A stretch of 64,000 nucleotides of DNA, from NCBI RefSeq assembly GCF_902497555.1, contig NZ_CABVGP010000001.1, positions 3,700,501-3,764,500 on the forward strand, read 5' to 3'. A model generated the notes under the pieces. That model was not told the DNA's origin. It made no database searches and saw nothing but the letters and a program-made list of their open reading frames with translations. Below are positions 16,195 through 24,054 of the stretch, one piece after another. The translations under genes and the position numbers were made by a program. Position 1 is the first letter of the stretch. Each line of letters begins with the position of its first letter. The stretch is from Amycolatopsis camponoti (GTDB lineage Bacteria; Actinomycetota; Actinomycetes; Mycobacteriales; Pseudonocardiaceae).

Positions 16195-16914
16195 ATGACG
16201 AAGCTGAGCGCCGAGCAGATCGCCCGGCACGCCTACGCGGCCGGGTTCCGCGGCCAGGGCCTGACCACCGCGGTCGCCGTCGCGCTGGCCGAGTCCGGCG
16301 GGCGGACGACCGCGCACAACGCCACGCCACCGGACGACTCCTACGGCCTCTGGCAGATCAACATGCTGGGCGCGCTCGGCCCGGAACGGCGCCGGCAGTA
16401 CCACCTGAAGTCCGACGACCGGCTGTTCGACCCGGACACCAACGCCCGCGTCGCGAACAGCATCTCGAGCGACGGCCACGACTTCACGCCCTGGTCGACG
16501 TACACGAACGGCGCCTACAAGCACCACCTCACGGCCGCTCGCCAGGCGGCTCAGGACGTCACGAAGCACCACGGCAAGTCCGCCGGGACCGGCACCGCGA
16601 GCGGCCGTCCGCTCAGAGTGGACGACAGCGTGCTGCACTCCTACGTGGCCCGGACCCGGCACGTCGGCGACGCGTTGGGCACCGCGACCGGGCACCTGCG
16701 CGGCGTCCGGGAGATCGGCCGCGAGAGCTTCGGCAAGATCGGTGAGGAGTCGGGGTTCGCCGACGCGCTCGCCGGCTTCGGGCTGGCCCTGCAGAAGCAG
16801 GTCAAGGGCGTCGGCGCGCACGCGGACGGGCTGGCCGCCGCGGCGCGGAAGGCCGCGAAGTCCTATCGCGACCACGAGACGGCGACCGTGGCCGCCTTGA
16901 ACGGACTGGGCTGA
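16195..16914 (+). CDS. SLT/lysozyme-like transglycosylase with helical C-terminal domain
   Basis: A 239-aa protein without a signal peptide. Residues 1-105 form a lysozyme-like domain (TTAVAVALAESGGRTTAHN, then SYGLWQINMLG), with Glu33 as the likely catalytic acid cleaving glycan strands. Residues 140-239 are predicted helical, alanine/lysine rich, and similar in character to WXG100/LXG proteins. Lack of a Sec signal plus a helical domain suggests export by a type VII (ESX) system. It is first in a four-gene operon. The ATG at 16195 is preceded by AAGG. Confidence 0.82.
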   Translation: MTKLSAEQIARHAYAAGFRGQGLTTAVAVALAESGGRTTAHNATPPDDSYGLWQINMLGALGPERRRQYHLKSDDRLFDPDTNARVANSISSDGHDFTPWSTYTNGAYKHHLTAARQAAQDVTKHHGKSAGTGTASGRPLRVDDSVLHSYVARTRHVGDALGTATGHLRGVREIGRESFGKIGEESGFADALAGFGLALQKQVKGVGAHADGLAAAARKAAKSYRDHETATVAALNGLG

Positions 16915-16915
16915 C

Positions 16916-17929
16916 ATGGACACCGCCGCGCTCGCGCACTCCTTCGCGAAGGACCTCGTCGCCCACCGCGACAAGCTCGCCGGGAAGGCCGAGGACGCAG
17001 TCCGGGCCGAGTACGCCCTGCACCAGGTGGCGGGTGCGCTGGACGCCCAGCACGACGCCTACCACAAGGAAAGCGCCACCGTCCTCGAGCACTGGCACGG
17101 CCACGGCGCCGACGGCTTCCGCCACACCAGCGCGAAGCTGACGAAGGAGCTTCGGATCACGGGCGCGGCCGGGGCGGCGGCGGAGAAGGTCGTCGCGCAC
17201 GTCGCGTCCACAGTGGACAGCGGGCACACGGCCGTGCAGCGGCTGGTCGACGAGTACACCGCGCGCGCGAAGCAGGTCCTCGACGCGGGCGTCGCGGCCG
17301 GGACGCAGGCCGCGCTGATGCGCGCGGTCGGGCACGCGGCCGACCTGGCACCGCAGTACACGCGGCAGTCGGCGTCGACGCTGCGGCACGTCGACGCGGA
17401 ACTGAAGGCGGCGGCCGAGAAGCTGCACGACCTGCGGAAGGACCTGACCCACGACGGTGTCATGGACAAGGCCGTGCCCACGAAGACCACGCACCCGAGC
17501 AAGGCCGGCGGACGCGGCCAGGAGGTCGTCCACGCCGCGCGCACGCAGCTCGGTGTCCGCGAGAACCCGCCGGGCAGCAACCGGAACCCGTACGGCCCGA
17601 CCGCCGCGTGGTGCTCGTCGTTCGCGACGGCGATGTGGCGGAAGGCCGGCGTGAAGATCCCGGTGCTGCCCTTCAGCGGCGACGTCTTCCACTGGGGCGA
17701 GCGCAACGGCCACGCCTATGGCAAGCACTCGCTGCACGAAGCGAAGCCGGGGGACGTGCTGATCTTCGGCACCGGGCCGCAGAACACGTCGACGAGCACG
17801 CACATCGGGATCGTCGAGAAGGTCGAAGGGAACCAGGTCACGATGATCGAGGGCAACTCCGGGGACGCCGTCCGCCGGAACACGCACACGCTCTCGGCGT
17901 CCACGTTCTACGGAGGGGTCCACCCGTGA
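16916..17929 (+). CDS. CHAP-domain peptidoglycan hydrolase with helical N-terminal domain
   Basis: A 337-aa protein, again without a signal peptide. Residues 1-190 are almost all helical, with a WXG-like hairpin region (EHWHGHGADGFRHTSAKL). Residues 195-337 are a CHAP amidase/endopeptidase domain, with Cys233 in AAWCSSFA and His296 in STHIGIVEKV. It would cut the peptide part of the wall, complementing the glycan-cutting enzyme encoded 1 bp upstream. The next gene starts GTG within its stop. Type VII export is inferred, not shown. Confidence 0.85.
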   Translation: MDTAALAHSFAKDLVAHRDKLAGKAEDAVRAEYALHQVAGALDAQHDAYHKESATVLEHWHGHGADGFRHTSAKLTKELRITGAAGAAAEKVVAHVASTVDSGHTAVQRLVDEYTARAKQVLDAGVAAGTQAALMRAVGHAADLAPQYTRQSASTLRHVDAELKAAAEKLHDLRKDLTHDGVMDKAVPTKTTHPSKAGGRGQEVVHAARTQLGVRENPPGSNRNPYGPTAAWCSSFATAMWRKAGVKIPVLPFSGDVFHWGERNGHAYGKHSLHEAKPGDVLIFGTGPQNTSTSTHIGIVEKVEGNQVTMIEGNSGDAVRRNTHTLSASTFYGGVHP

Positions 17930-18180
17930 TCACCGGAAAAGCCGCCGACCGCACGGTCGCCGTCGAAGTCGCGCCCGGCGGCGCGTTGCAGGAGCTGACG
18001 CTGGAGGCGTCGGCGCTGAGGCTGGAGCCGGACGAGCTGGCCCGCCGGATCCTGGTGCTGGCCGCGGCCGCGTCGGCACGCGCCACGGCTTCGTTGTGGC
18101 ACAACGTGGACGGTCTCGGTCTGCCCGAGGCGGGTGAGGACGCGGAAGCGACCACCCCGGACAGCTGGCGGTCCCAGTGA
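17926..18180 (+). CDS. YbaB/EbfC-like small protein
   Basis: An 84-aa protein starting with GTG that overlaps the CHAP gene stop by four bases. The core VAVEVAPGGALQELTLEASA then LEPDELARRILVLAAAASA matches the beta-sheet and C-terminal helix of YbaB-type nucleoid proteins, but the long N-terminal helix is missing. Such proteins are common next to ESX loci in Pseudonocardiaceae. Its role there is unknown. Confidence 0.7.
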   Translation: MITGKAADRTVAVEVAPGGALQELTLEASALRLEPDELARRILVLAAAASARATASLWHNVDGLGLPEAGEDAEATTPDSWRSQ

Positions 18181-18569
18181 AGGCTTCGGAGCTGGCCGAC
18201 GCGGCCTTCGAGGCCCCGGAACCGGCGTATGGGACGCGGCTGGCCGCGATCCGCGCCTCCGCCGAGGCCGACGGGGTGTCGGTGCTGGTCGACCTCCACG
18301 GCGCGCTCGTGGACCTGCGGTTCGACCGGTGGGCGCTGAACCGGTCGCCGGGGGAGCTGGCCGGGGTGATCCGGCGGCTGGCATCGGAGGCGGGCGCCGA
18401 TGCCCTGCGGCAGGGGCGCGAGGTGCTGGGGGACGTGCTGCCGGACGGTGCGGAAGGCCCGAGGTTCGGTCCGCGGCCCTCGAGCGAGCCACCCGGTGAG
18501 GTGGGCGGACCGGCGATCCGGCCGCGGCCGGCCCCCGACGAGTTCCTGCCGACGACCTGGGCGACCTGA
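18177..18569 (+). CDS. second YbaB-like protein with Pro-rich tail
   Basis: A 130-aa protein whose GTG start lies in the stop of the previous gene. Residues 30-85 (GVSVLVDLHGALVDLRF, then SPGELAGVIRRLASEAG) repeat the YbaB pattern seen in the gene before, so the two probably arose by duplication. The last 40 residues are rich in Pro, Gly and Arg. It closes the hydrolase operon. The partner relationship with the other YbaB-like protein is inferred. Confidence 0.65.
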   Translation: MKASELADAAFEAPEPAYGTRLAAIRASAEADGVSVLVDLHGALVDLRFDRWALNRSPGELAGVIRRLASEAGADALRQGREVLGDVLPDGAEGPRFGPRPSSEPPGEVGGPAIRPRPAPDEFLPTTWAT

Positions 18570-18575
18570 CCGGCT

Positions 18576-18629
18576 GGCGGTCGTGAGTGAGAAACTGGGT
18601 TAGAACACTGTTTCTCACTCACGACCGCC
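18576..18629. repeat. dispersed palindrome, copy 1
   Basis: Perfect 20-bp arms (GGCGGTCGTGAGTGAGAAAC at 18576-18595 and its complement at 18610-18629) around a 14-nt loop. The central 46 bp (18580-18625) recur at 49887-49932 in inverted orientation with 44 of 46 bases identical. It lies between the ends of two convergent genes, so it may act as a bidirectional terminator or a REP-like element. Confidence 0.85.
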
Positions 18630-18641
18630 GCGGCAGACCGC

Positions 18642-19415
18642 TCAGCGGGCGTCGCCGAGCATGCGGGTCAGCCGGTCGGCCAGCCAGGCGCCGTCGGCCG
18701 GCGTGACCATCACCCACGGTTCGCCGGCCACGTCCTCCGGCGTCACCGCGTAGCGCCCGGCCGCCGTGTCGAACCAGGCCAGGACCGGGCCGCGGCCCGC
18801 CGGGGCCGTCGCTGCCAGCTGGCCCGCCGCGTAGCGCTCGGCGGTCACCAGCGTCGCCAGTGGACGGACCGCGCGGCCGGTGATCCCGGCCGCGCTCAGC
18901 GCCCGCTCGAACGCGTCGTAGCCGTTGCGCGCGTACGCGTCCATCGCCGCCGAGTACGTCGCGCGGGGAAGCCGGAGCTGGTCGCCCGGGCCCGCCTCGG
19001 CGTCACCGAGCATCCGGGCCACCGCGGCGACCAGGTCGGCGGGGCGTAGCGGCTCCAGCACCAGCTCGCGCTCGTCGAGGACCGCGAGCACCCCGGCCGC
19101 GTCCCGCACGGCCGCGAGCAGCCGCCACGGCGCTTCGCCCAGCACCAGCGCGTCGACGCTCAGCGACGGCGCACCCAGCAGCACGACCAGGTCCGCCAGC
19201 GCCGGGTCGACGTCGTCGCCGTCGGTGAGGCCCGCTTCCGCCAGCCCGGCGAAGACCCGCACGCCCAGGTCGTCGCGCTCGGCCTGGGTGGCGCCGTGCA
19301 CCGGCACGTCGAACGGGTAGGGCGGCGGCCCGCCCGGCCCCAGGTCCGCCCAGAGGAGATCGAATTCGAGATGCGACAGGATCACTCCGGCCGCCGTCGC
19401 GGTGCGCCGCGCCAT
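18642..19415 (-). CDS. ESX secretion-associated protein EspG family
   Basis: A 257-aa cytoplasmic chaperone-like protein. The N terminus LSHLEFDLLWADLGPGGPP then YPFDVPVHGATQAERDDL is characteristic of EspG proteins, which bind type VII substrates and keep them soluble before export. The start at 19415 has GGGAAGGGTG just upstream. Open frame continues further upstream but only through the divergent AraC gene. Its place beside the hydrolase operon and the WXG-like operon ties these clusters to one ESX pathway. The core EccBCDE genes are not in the window. Confidence 0.85.
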   Translation of the reverse strand: MARRTATAAGVILSHLEFDLLWADLGPGGPPPYPFDVPVHGATQAERDDLGVRVFAGLAEAGLTDGDDVDPALADLVVLLGAPSLSVDALVLGEAPWRLLAAVRDAAGVLAVLDERELVLEPLRPADLVAAVARMLGDAEAGPGDQLRLPRATYSAAMDAYARNGYDAFERALSAAGITGRAVRPLATLVTAERYAAGQLAATAPAGRGPVLAWFDTAAGRYAVTPEDVAGEPWVMVTPADGAWLADRLTRMLGDAR

Positions 19416-19454
19416 GGTCACCCTTCCCGTGGTGCGCGGCCGCCGTCGGGCACG

Positions 19455-20249
19455 ATGGTGCCGATGGCCGAGCCGCAGTCGATGGACGTCCCCGCGAGCG
19501 GGTACCTCGTCGTCCGCGCTTCCGGCGCCGCGGCCGCCCGCGCCGCGATCCTCGGCGGCCGCGGCGACCCCGAAGGCATCCAGCTGCTGCTGCGCTGCCC
19601 CGTCCCGCGGGCGGTCGCCGAGTCCGGCGCGAAGCTGACGTTCGCCGACGCCACGCTGCACCTGCAGCCCTCCGGCGTCGTGATGCTGACGGTCGCGGCG
19701 GCGAAGCTGTCGATCTCGTTCGCCGAGCTGCGGCCGCTGATGTTCCGGCCGGTCGAGGTCGACGCGCCGTTGCGGTCGTTGTTCGCCGGCGCGGTCGCGC
19801 ACGTCGTGGCGGCCGGTCCTCGGCTCGACCCGCACGGGCTGGCCCACCACTTGCTCGGCCTGGCGGAATTGGTGCTGCGCAGCGCGTTGCGCGTCGAACT
19901 CGATCGTGTCGACGCTTTGGCGGCGCGAAGGCGTGAAGCGCTCGAGTACATGCGCGCGCACCTCGGCGAGCAGTCGCTCAGCGCCGACAAGATCGCCGAA
20001 GCGCTGTACATCTCGCGTCGGCGGCTGTACCAGCTTTTCGATGACGGCCAAGGTGTTGCGGAACGGCTGAAGGGCCTGCGCGTCGAGCGCGCGAAGGCGT
20101 TGCTGGCGGACCCGGCGAAGGCGGGGCGGGGGATCGCGGAGATCGCGCGGGACTGCGGGTTCACCAGCGCCCCGCACTTCTCGCGGACGTTCCGCCGCGC
20201 GACCGGCCGGACTCCGCGCGAGTTCCGGGAGCGGGCGCTGCGGGGGTGA
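19455..20249 (+). CDS. AraC family transcriptional regulator
   Basis: A 264-aa regulator with a C-terminal AraC double helix-turn-helix at about residues 160-262 (LSADKIAEALYISRRRLYQL, then IAEIARDCGFTSAPHFSRTF). The N-terminal half is the AraC-binding-like beta domain of the NphR/FeaR type. It is divergent from espG with only 39 bp between and converges on the type VII operon with an 89-bp overlap. Control of ESX genes is possible but not shown. A start three codons later (19464) is an alternative. Confidence 0.88.
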   Translation: MVPMAEPQSMDVPASGYLVVRASGAAAARAAILGGRGDPEGIQLLLRCPVPRAVAESGAKLTFADATLHLQPSGVVMLTVAAAKLSISFAELRPLMFRPVEVDAPLRSLFAGAVAHVVAAGPRLDPHGLAHHLLGLAELVLRSALRVELDRVDALAARRREALEYMRAHLGEQSLSADKIAEALYISRRRLYQLFDDGQGVAERLKGLRVERAKALLADPAKAGRGIAEIARDCGFTSAPHFSRTFRRATGRTPREFRERALRG

Positions 20250-20757
20250 GGTCGACGCCGGCGACGAGCGTCCCGGCCAGGCCGGCGACCTCCAGCCAGC
20301 CGCGGCCGCCGGGGGAGTGCAGGGTGAACACGGCCGCGCGCGGGCGATCCGGGTCGAGGACGACGGCCTGCAGCTGCGCGCCGGACAGGCCGATCCGCTC
20401 GACGATCACCACCGGGTAGCCGCGGCGGGTGTTCGCGTGGCTGACCTCCCGGATGCCCGGGGTCGTGTCGGCGACGAAGTGGCCGAGGTCCGCGGCATCG
20501 TCGAGGGTGCCCTCGATCGGGACGACCCCGGCGATGAGCACCGCGGGATCGGCGTCCCGGTGCTCGACCAGGGCCAGCAGCCCGGCCCGCTGCTCGTGGG
20601 CGATCTCCGCGCACTGGACGGCCGCCGCTTCCAGGCCGAGGTCGCGGGCGGCGTCGGGGCCGCGCAGGCGTGCCATCAGCGCGTGCAGCTCGGCGGTGGT
20701 GCGCTCGACCGAGTCCAGGCTCACCGGGGTGATCCCCGGAACGGCGGGCAGTTTCAC
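20161..20757 (-). CDS. type VII-operon protein of unknown function
   Basis: A 198-aa protein starting with GTG inside the upstream stop (GTGA). The first 60 residues are helical (VERTTAELHALMARLRGP). The middle is an alpha/beta domain (AVLIAGVVPIEG, then AAVFTLHSPGGRGWLEVAG), and the tail is basic. I do not recognise the family. It is last of five leftward, tightly overlapped genes of WXG/EspC type, so a role in assembly or folding of those products is likely. Its last 89 bp overlap the convergent AraC gene. Confidence 0.65.
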   Translation of the reverse strand: MKLPAVPGITPVSLDSVERTTAELHALMARLRGPDAARDLGLEAAAVQCAEIAHEQRAGLLALVEHRDADPAVLIAGVVPIEGTLDDAADLGHFVADTTPGIREVSHANTRRGYPVVIVERIGLSGAQLQAVVLDPDRPRAAVFTLHSPGGRGWLEVAGLAGTLVAGVDLTPAAPAPGTRAESGRSRGGTSARSAGRW

Positions 20758-21446
20758 CGGCCACCCAGTGCCGCGGCGAAGGCGCCGACCGCGCCCGGCG
20801 GCGGTGTCACGGGCGCGACGGGGGTCTTCGCGACGGTCACGCCCAGCTCGCGCCCGGCGGCCGAGAACGTCTCCAGATGTGTTGTCACGGCGGGGAAATC
20901 CGGGGCGCTCGGCAGGGGGGAGCCGTCGCCGAGGGCGCGCAGGCGGTCGGCGACGCGGGCTGCTTCCGTGGTGTGGGCGCGTTCCAGCTCGCGGGCTTCG
21001 GCGAGAACGCGGTCGAGGTCGTCTTGTCTCGTCGCGAGCCGGGCACGGGCCGTGGTGAGGTTCGGTTGAGCGGCGGGGGAGAACTGGGCTTCGGTTTCGG
21101 CTTGGTCGACGTCGTCCTGAGCGGTGGTGAGGGCTTGGCGCGCGACGGTGGCCTGGCGGTCGAGGTCCTCGGCGCGGCGGTGGTGGGCGACGAGGGTGCC
21201 CGCCCAGTCGTCGAGGATGGCTGCGGCCGCGCGGAGGGCTTCGGGGACGGCGGCGAGGCCGGTCGCGGCCCGTCCGGCGCGGTCGGCGAGGGCTTGGGCG
21301 GAATTTCCGGCCCACTCGGGGATTTCGCCGGGAGTGGGGGCCTGGTCGAGCCGCGCCGCCGCGGCGGCGTAGTGGCGGGCGGCTTCGGCGACGGCGTCGG
21401 GACGGCCGGGGACCGGGTTGAAGCCGAGGCCGCGGAACTCAGCCAT
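20754..21446 (-). CDS. WXG/PPE-like helical protein
   Basis: A 230-aa protein, nearly all alpha-helical, with the WXG-type turn PGEIPEWAGNSAQALADRAG near residues 38-57 and a long coiled-coil region at about 90-175 (repeated Ala/Glu/Arg heptads). It starts MAEFRGLGFNPVPG, which overlaps the upstream stop by eight bases. It ends in a Pro/Ala-rich tail. It is probably a type VII substrate or its scaffold. Confidence 0.75.
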   Translation of the reverse strand: MAEFRGLGFNPVPGRPDAVAEAARHYAAAAARLDQAPTPGEIPEWAGNSAQALADRAGRAATGLAAVPEALRAAAAILDDWAGTLVAHHRRAEDLDRQATVARQALTTAQDDVDQAETEAQFSPAAQPNLTTARARLATRQDDLDRVLAEARELERAHTTEAARVADRLRALGDGSPLPSAPDFPAVTTHLETFSAAGRELGVTVAKTPVAPVTPPPGAVGAFAAALGGR

Positions 21447-21735
21447 CGGCGGCTCGGCCCAGGTCTTCGGCCGCGGCCGCATCTGTTGTCCCGTAGGCCT
21501 TCGCGGCCGCGCGGACGCTGCTCGCCGCCGTGGTGAAGTCCGTTTCCACCGCTCGTATCCTGCCCGACCACTCGCCCGTCAGCACCGCGAGCGCGCCCGA
21601 GATCGCCAGGGGTCCGAAGTCGCCGGACGCTGCCGTCTCGACCGAAGCCGCGGCCGCGCCGTACTCCTCTGCCGTCCCCTCGAGACGGAGTGCCAGCGCG
21701 TCGAGGGCCGCCGGGTCCGCGTGGAAGCCGGTCAT
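21439..21735 (-). CDS. EspC/ESX small secreted protein (DUF2580-like)
   Basis: A 98-aa two-helix protein, MTGFHADPAALDALALRLEG, with a central turn GEWSGRIRAVETDF and a C-terminal acidic helix. Length and pattern match the type VII target family that includes EspC. The ATG overlaps the preceding stop as ATGA. It is likely a co-secreted partner of the neighbouring larger WXG-like protein. Confidence 0.78.
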   Translation of the reverse strand: MTGFHADPAALDALALRLEGTAEEYGAAAASVETAASGDFGPLAISGALAVLTGEWSGRIRAVETDFTTAASSVRAAAKAYGTTDAAAAEDLGRAADG

Positions 21736-22919
21736 TCGCCGAACACCGGGGGATATGCCGGGGGCAGGTCGTCCAGGAGGTCGTAGCCGTCCGCGTACTT
21801 GTCGCGGTGCTCGGTGTCCTCTTCGCGGCGCGTGCCCTGGCCCGGCGGGTACATGCCGTACCCGGTGCCCGCGCCGCGACCGCCCGCCGCTCCCGGGCCG
21901 AAACCCGACGTCGCGTTCCCGAAGCGACCCGCGCCGGCCCGGCCGCCTTCACCCACCGAGCCACCCGACCCACCCGAGCCGCCAGGGCCTGGGCCGACGA
22001 AGCCGGCGAAACCCGGTCCGGAGACCGTCCCGCCCGTGCCGATCACCCCGTCGAGTCCGCCCGGCAGCACCCCGGCGCCGCTGAACGTGGGCGGCAAGGC
22101 GGACGCGGTCGACGTCGAGTCGTCCGGCACCCGGCCCGGCACCGTCGCCCGGCCCTCGTCCGGACCCCGATCGAGCGGCGGGTCCGGGACCACGGGCGTA
22201 TGTGGGTCCGTGACCACGGGCGTAGAGGGCACCCGTGGGGCCACCGCGTCCGAACCGGCCGCGCTCACCTGCGGTGCCGCGTCGAACGCCGGGGGCAGGC
22301 GGTGGCGGACGTCGTGGCTCGCGCTCTCGTACTGCTCCATCACGCGGACCGCCTCGGCCTTGGCGTCGTCCGCCTGCTTCTTCGTCGGCAGCTGGTCGTC
22401 GAGCAGCTCGTCCAGCATGTACGCGCCCTGTGGGCCGTCGAGCCGCTTGACCGCGTACCCCTCCTTGAACCACCGCTCGGCCCAGTAGTGCACCGGTTCC
22501 GGCATCTTCCGCCGGGCTTCGCCGATCGCCGCGGTGTAGGTGTCGAGGCCGTCGCCGATGTGGCGGGCGTTCTCGCCCGCCGTGCTCGCCCAGCCGGTCA
22601 GGCGCTGGATCGAGTCCGCGGCCTGCGCCGCCGACGGCCCGCGCCACGACAGCAGCAGCTTCTGCACCAGCGTGTGGACGTCGCTGGTGGCCGTGTCGAC
22701 GCCCCGGGCCAGCTCGGCCCACCGGTGCGCCTGCTCGCCGAGCCGCGGCGGGTCGGCCGACTGCACCATGTCCCACAGCTCGCGGTGGTCGTAGGAGTCC
22801 CAGTTGATCTTGCCGAACGCGTCTTCGCGGTTGTTCACGGCTTTCTCGCGACGCACCCGCCGCGCCTTCGCCTGCTCGCGCGCGGTCGGCCGGTGGTGCG
22901 TGGAGTGGAACTCAGGCAT
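21732..22919 (-). CDS. PPE/WXG-like protein with glycine-rich C terminus
   Basis: A 395-aa protein. Residues 20-200 are helical with a WXG-type motif (LLSWRGPSAAQAADSIQRLT). Residues 215-370 are a low-complexity Pro/Gly/Ser region with repeated GPGPGGSGGSGG-like stretches, as in PPE proteins. It ends with an acidic tail. The ATG at 22919 overlaps the upstream stop by eight bases, the same geometry as at 21446. A GTG at 22928 is possible but would lengthen the overlap. Predicted type VII substrate. Confidence 0.78.
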   Translation of the reverse strand: MPEFHSTHHRPTAREQAKARRVRREKAVNNREDAFGKINWDSYDHRELWDMVQSADPPRLGEQAHRWAELARGVDTATSDVHTLVQKLLLSWRGPSAAQAADSIQRLTGWASTAGENARHIGDGLDTYTAAIGEARRKMPEPVHYWAERWFKEGYAVKRLDGPQGAYMLDELLDDQLPTKKQADDAKAEAVRVMEQYESASHDVRHRLPPAFDAAPQVSAAGSDAVAPRVPSTPVVTDPHTPVVPDPPLDRGPDEGRATVPGRVPDDSTSTASALPPTFSGAGVLPGGLDGVIGTGGTVSGPGFAGFVGPGPGGSGGSGGSVGEGGRAGAGRFGNATSGFGPGAAGGRGAGTGYGMYPPGQGTRREEDTEHRDKYADGYDLLDDLPPAYPPVFGE

Positions 22920-23379
22920 CGCGCTCACCCGCCCGCAACGACGCCGCGGCCTCCTCGTCGTTGCTCCGGTGCGACGCCGCGACGGTGTCGAGGGCTTGGC
23001 GCAACGAGGCCAGCTCGGTCAGGTAGGACTCCAGCGCGGCCTGTACGCCGCCGGCCTCGGCGCCGCCGCGCAGCCCGAACGAGCGGCGCATCCAGTGGGA
23101 CACCGGGCCTTTGCCGTCGGCCAGCGGTGTGCCCAGCTCGCGGGCGCTTTCGAGGTAGCCGGACAGCTCCTGGTGGCGCGCGTCGAGAGCGTTCTTGGCG
23201 GCGTCGATCTCGGCGTAGTCCAGCTCGAGGACGTCGGTGCCGTCGGCGACCAGCGCGGCCGCGCCGGTGCCCTGCGGCCTCGCGACCGCCGAGGCGCTTT
23301 CCCTCGGTCCGTCCTCGTCCCGCCGGTGCTCCGCACGCAGCTGCCGCCGCGCGTCGGCCTCGTCGCGCACAGTCGCCAT
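22912..23379 (-). CDS. helical protein, first gene of the type VII operon
   Basis: A 155-aa alpha-helical protein (MATVRDEADARRQLRAEHRR) with no signal peptide. A helical pair spans residues 50-145 (ELDYAEIDAAKNALDARHQE, then LTELASLRQALDTVAASHRS). It looks like a WXG-superfamily member lacking a clear WXG turn. A GGAAGG ribosome site precedes the ATG at 23379. It opens the five-gene leftward operon and is divergent from copC. Confidence 0.72.
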   Translation of the reverse strand: MATVRDEADARRQLRAEHRRDEDGPRESASAVARPQGTGAAALVADGTDVLELDYAEIDAAKNALDARHQELSGYLESARELGTPLADGKGPVSHWMRRSFGLRGGAEAGGVQAALESYLTELASLRQALDTVAASHRSNDEEAAASLRAGERDA

Positions 23380-23451
23380 GGAGGTCCTTCCCTCGCCACC
23401 CAGGCGTCCATCCTGGCCAATGCGCGCCGCGATGAGAAGGGACCCCCACCC

Positions 23452-23486
23452 GCGTGCACGGGTGGACACGAAGACTGCACGGGCGG
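23452..23486. promoter_or_regulatory. paired GCGTGCAC-type direct repeats
   Basis: TGCACGGGTGG (23455-23465) and TGCACGGGCGG (23476-23486) lie 21 bp apart in the gap between the type VII operon and copC. The first copy is extended to GCGTGCAC, as in the pair at 16124-16153, which has the same 21-bp spacing. Confidence 0.4.
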
Positions 23487-23504
23487 ATAGGGCAGGATGT
23501 CCGG

Positions 23505-24053
23505 ATGATCCCGCGTCGTGCGTTCGGAGCCGTTCTCGCCGCCCTCACCGGGCTCGTCGTGCTCGCCGGGCCGGCCTCGGCCCACACCGAGCTGGAGTCC
23601 AGCTCACCCGCCGAAGGTGCCACGCTCGCGGCCGCGCCGACCGAGGTCCGGCTGACCTTCGGCGAGCCCGTGACCCTGCCGCCGGAGGCCGTCAAGATCA
23701 CCGGCCGCGACGGCACCGCCTGGACGGTCGGCACGCCCGCGGTGGCCGGCGCCGTCGTGACCGCGCCGGTGACCCCGGCCGGACCGGCCCAGGCCTACAC
23801 GCTGACCTGGAAGGTGATCGCGGAGGACGGCGACAACCTCACCGGCACCGTGCACTTCACCCTCGCCGCCGCGGTTTCGTCCGCCGCGGCGCCGACGACG
23901 TCCGTGCCGGAGCAGGCCCAGGCACCCACCGCCCCGACCGCGGTGGACACCAGCGGCATCCCCGGCTGGATCTGGGTGGTGGTCGGCGTCGTCGGGCTGC
24001 TCGCGGTGATCGTCGTCGGCCTGCGTCAGCTGAGGGGCCGCGGGAAGGACTGA
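23505..24053 (+). CDS. CopC-domain copper-binding protein, membrane anchored
   Basis: A 182-aa exported protein. The signal peptide ends in PASA and the mature chain starts HTELESSSPAEG, giving the N-terminal His of the CopC copper site. The CopC beta-barrel runs to about residue 120 (VRLTFGEPV, WKVIAEDGDNLTGTVHF). A Thr/Pro-rich linker and a C-terminal transmembrane helix (GIPGWIWVVVGVVGLLAVIV) follow. It binds copper outside the membrane. A CopD partner is not adjacent. Confidence 0.88.
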   Translation: MIPRRAFGAVLAALTGLVVLAGPASAHTELESSSPAEGATLAAAPTEVRLTFGEPVTLPPEAVKITGRDGTAWTVGTPAVAGAVVTAPVTPAGPAQAYTLTWKVIAEDGDNLTGTVHFTLAAAVSSAAAPTTSVPEQAQAPTAPTAVDTSGIPGWIWVVVGVVGLLAVIVVGLRQLRGRGKD

Positions 24054-24054
24054 G

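Noticed and set aside
18576..18629. Insertion-sequence end or attachment site
   Set aside because: No transposase or integrase, no target duplication, and the same element stands alone between other convergent genes at 49.9 kb.
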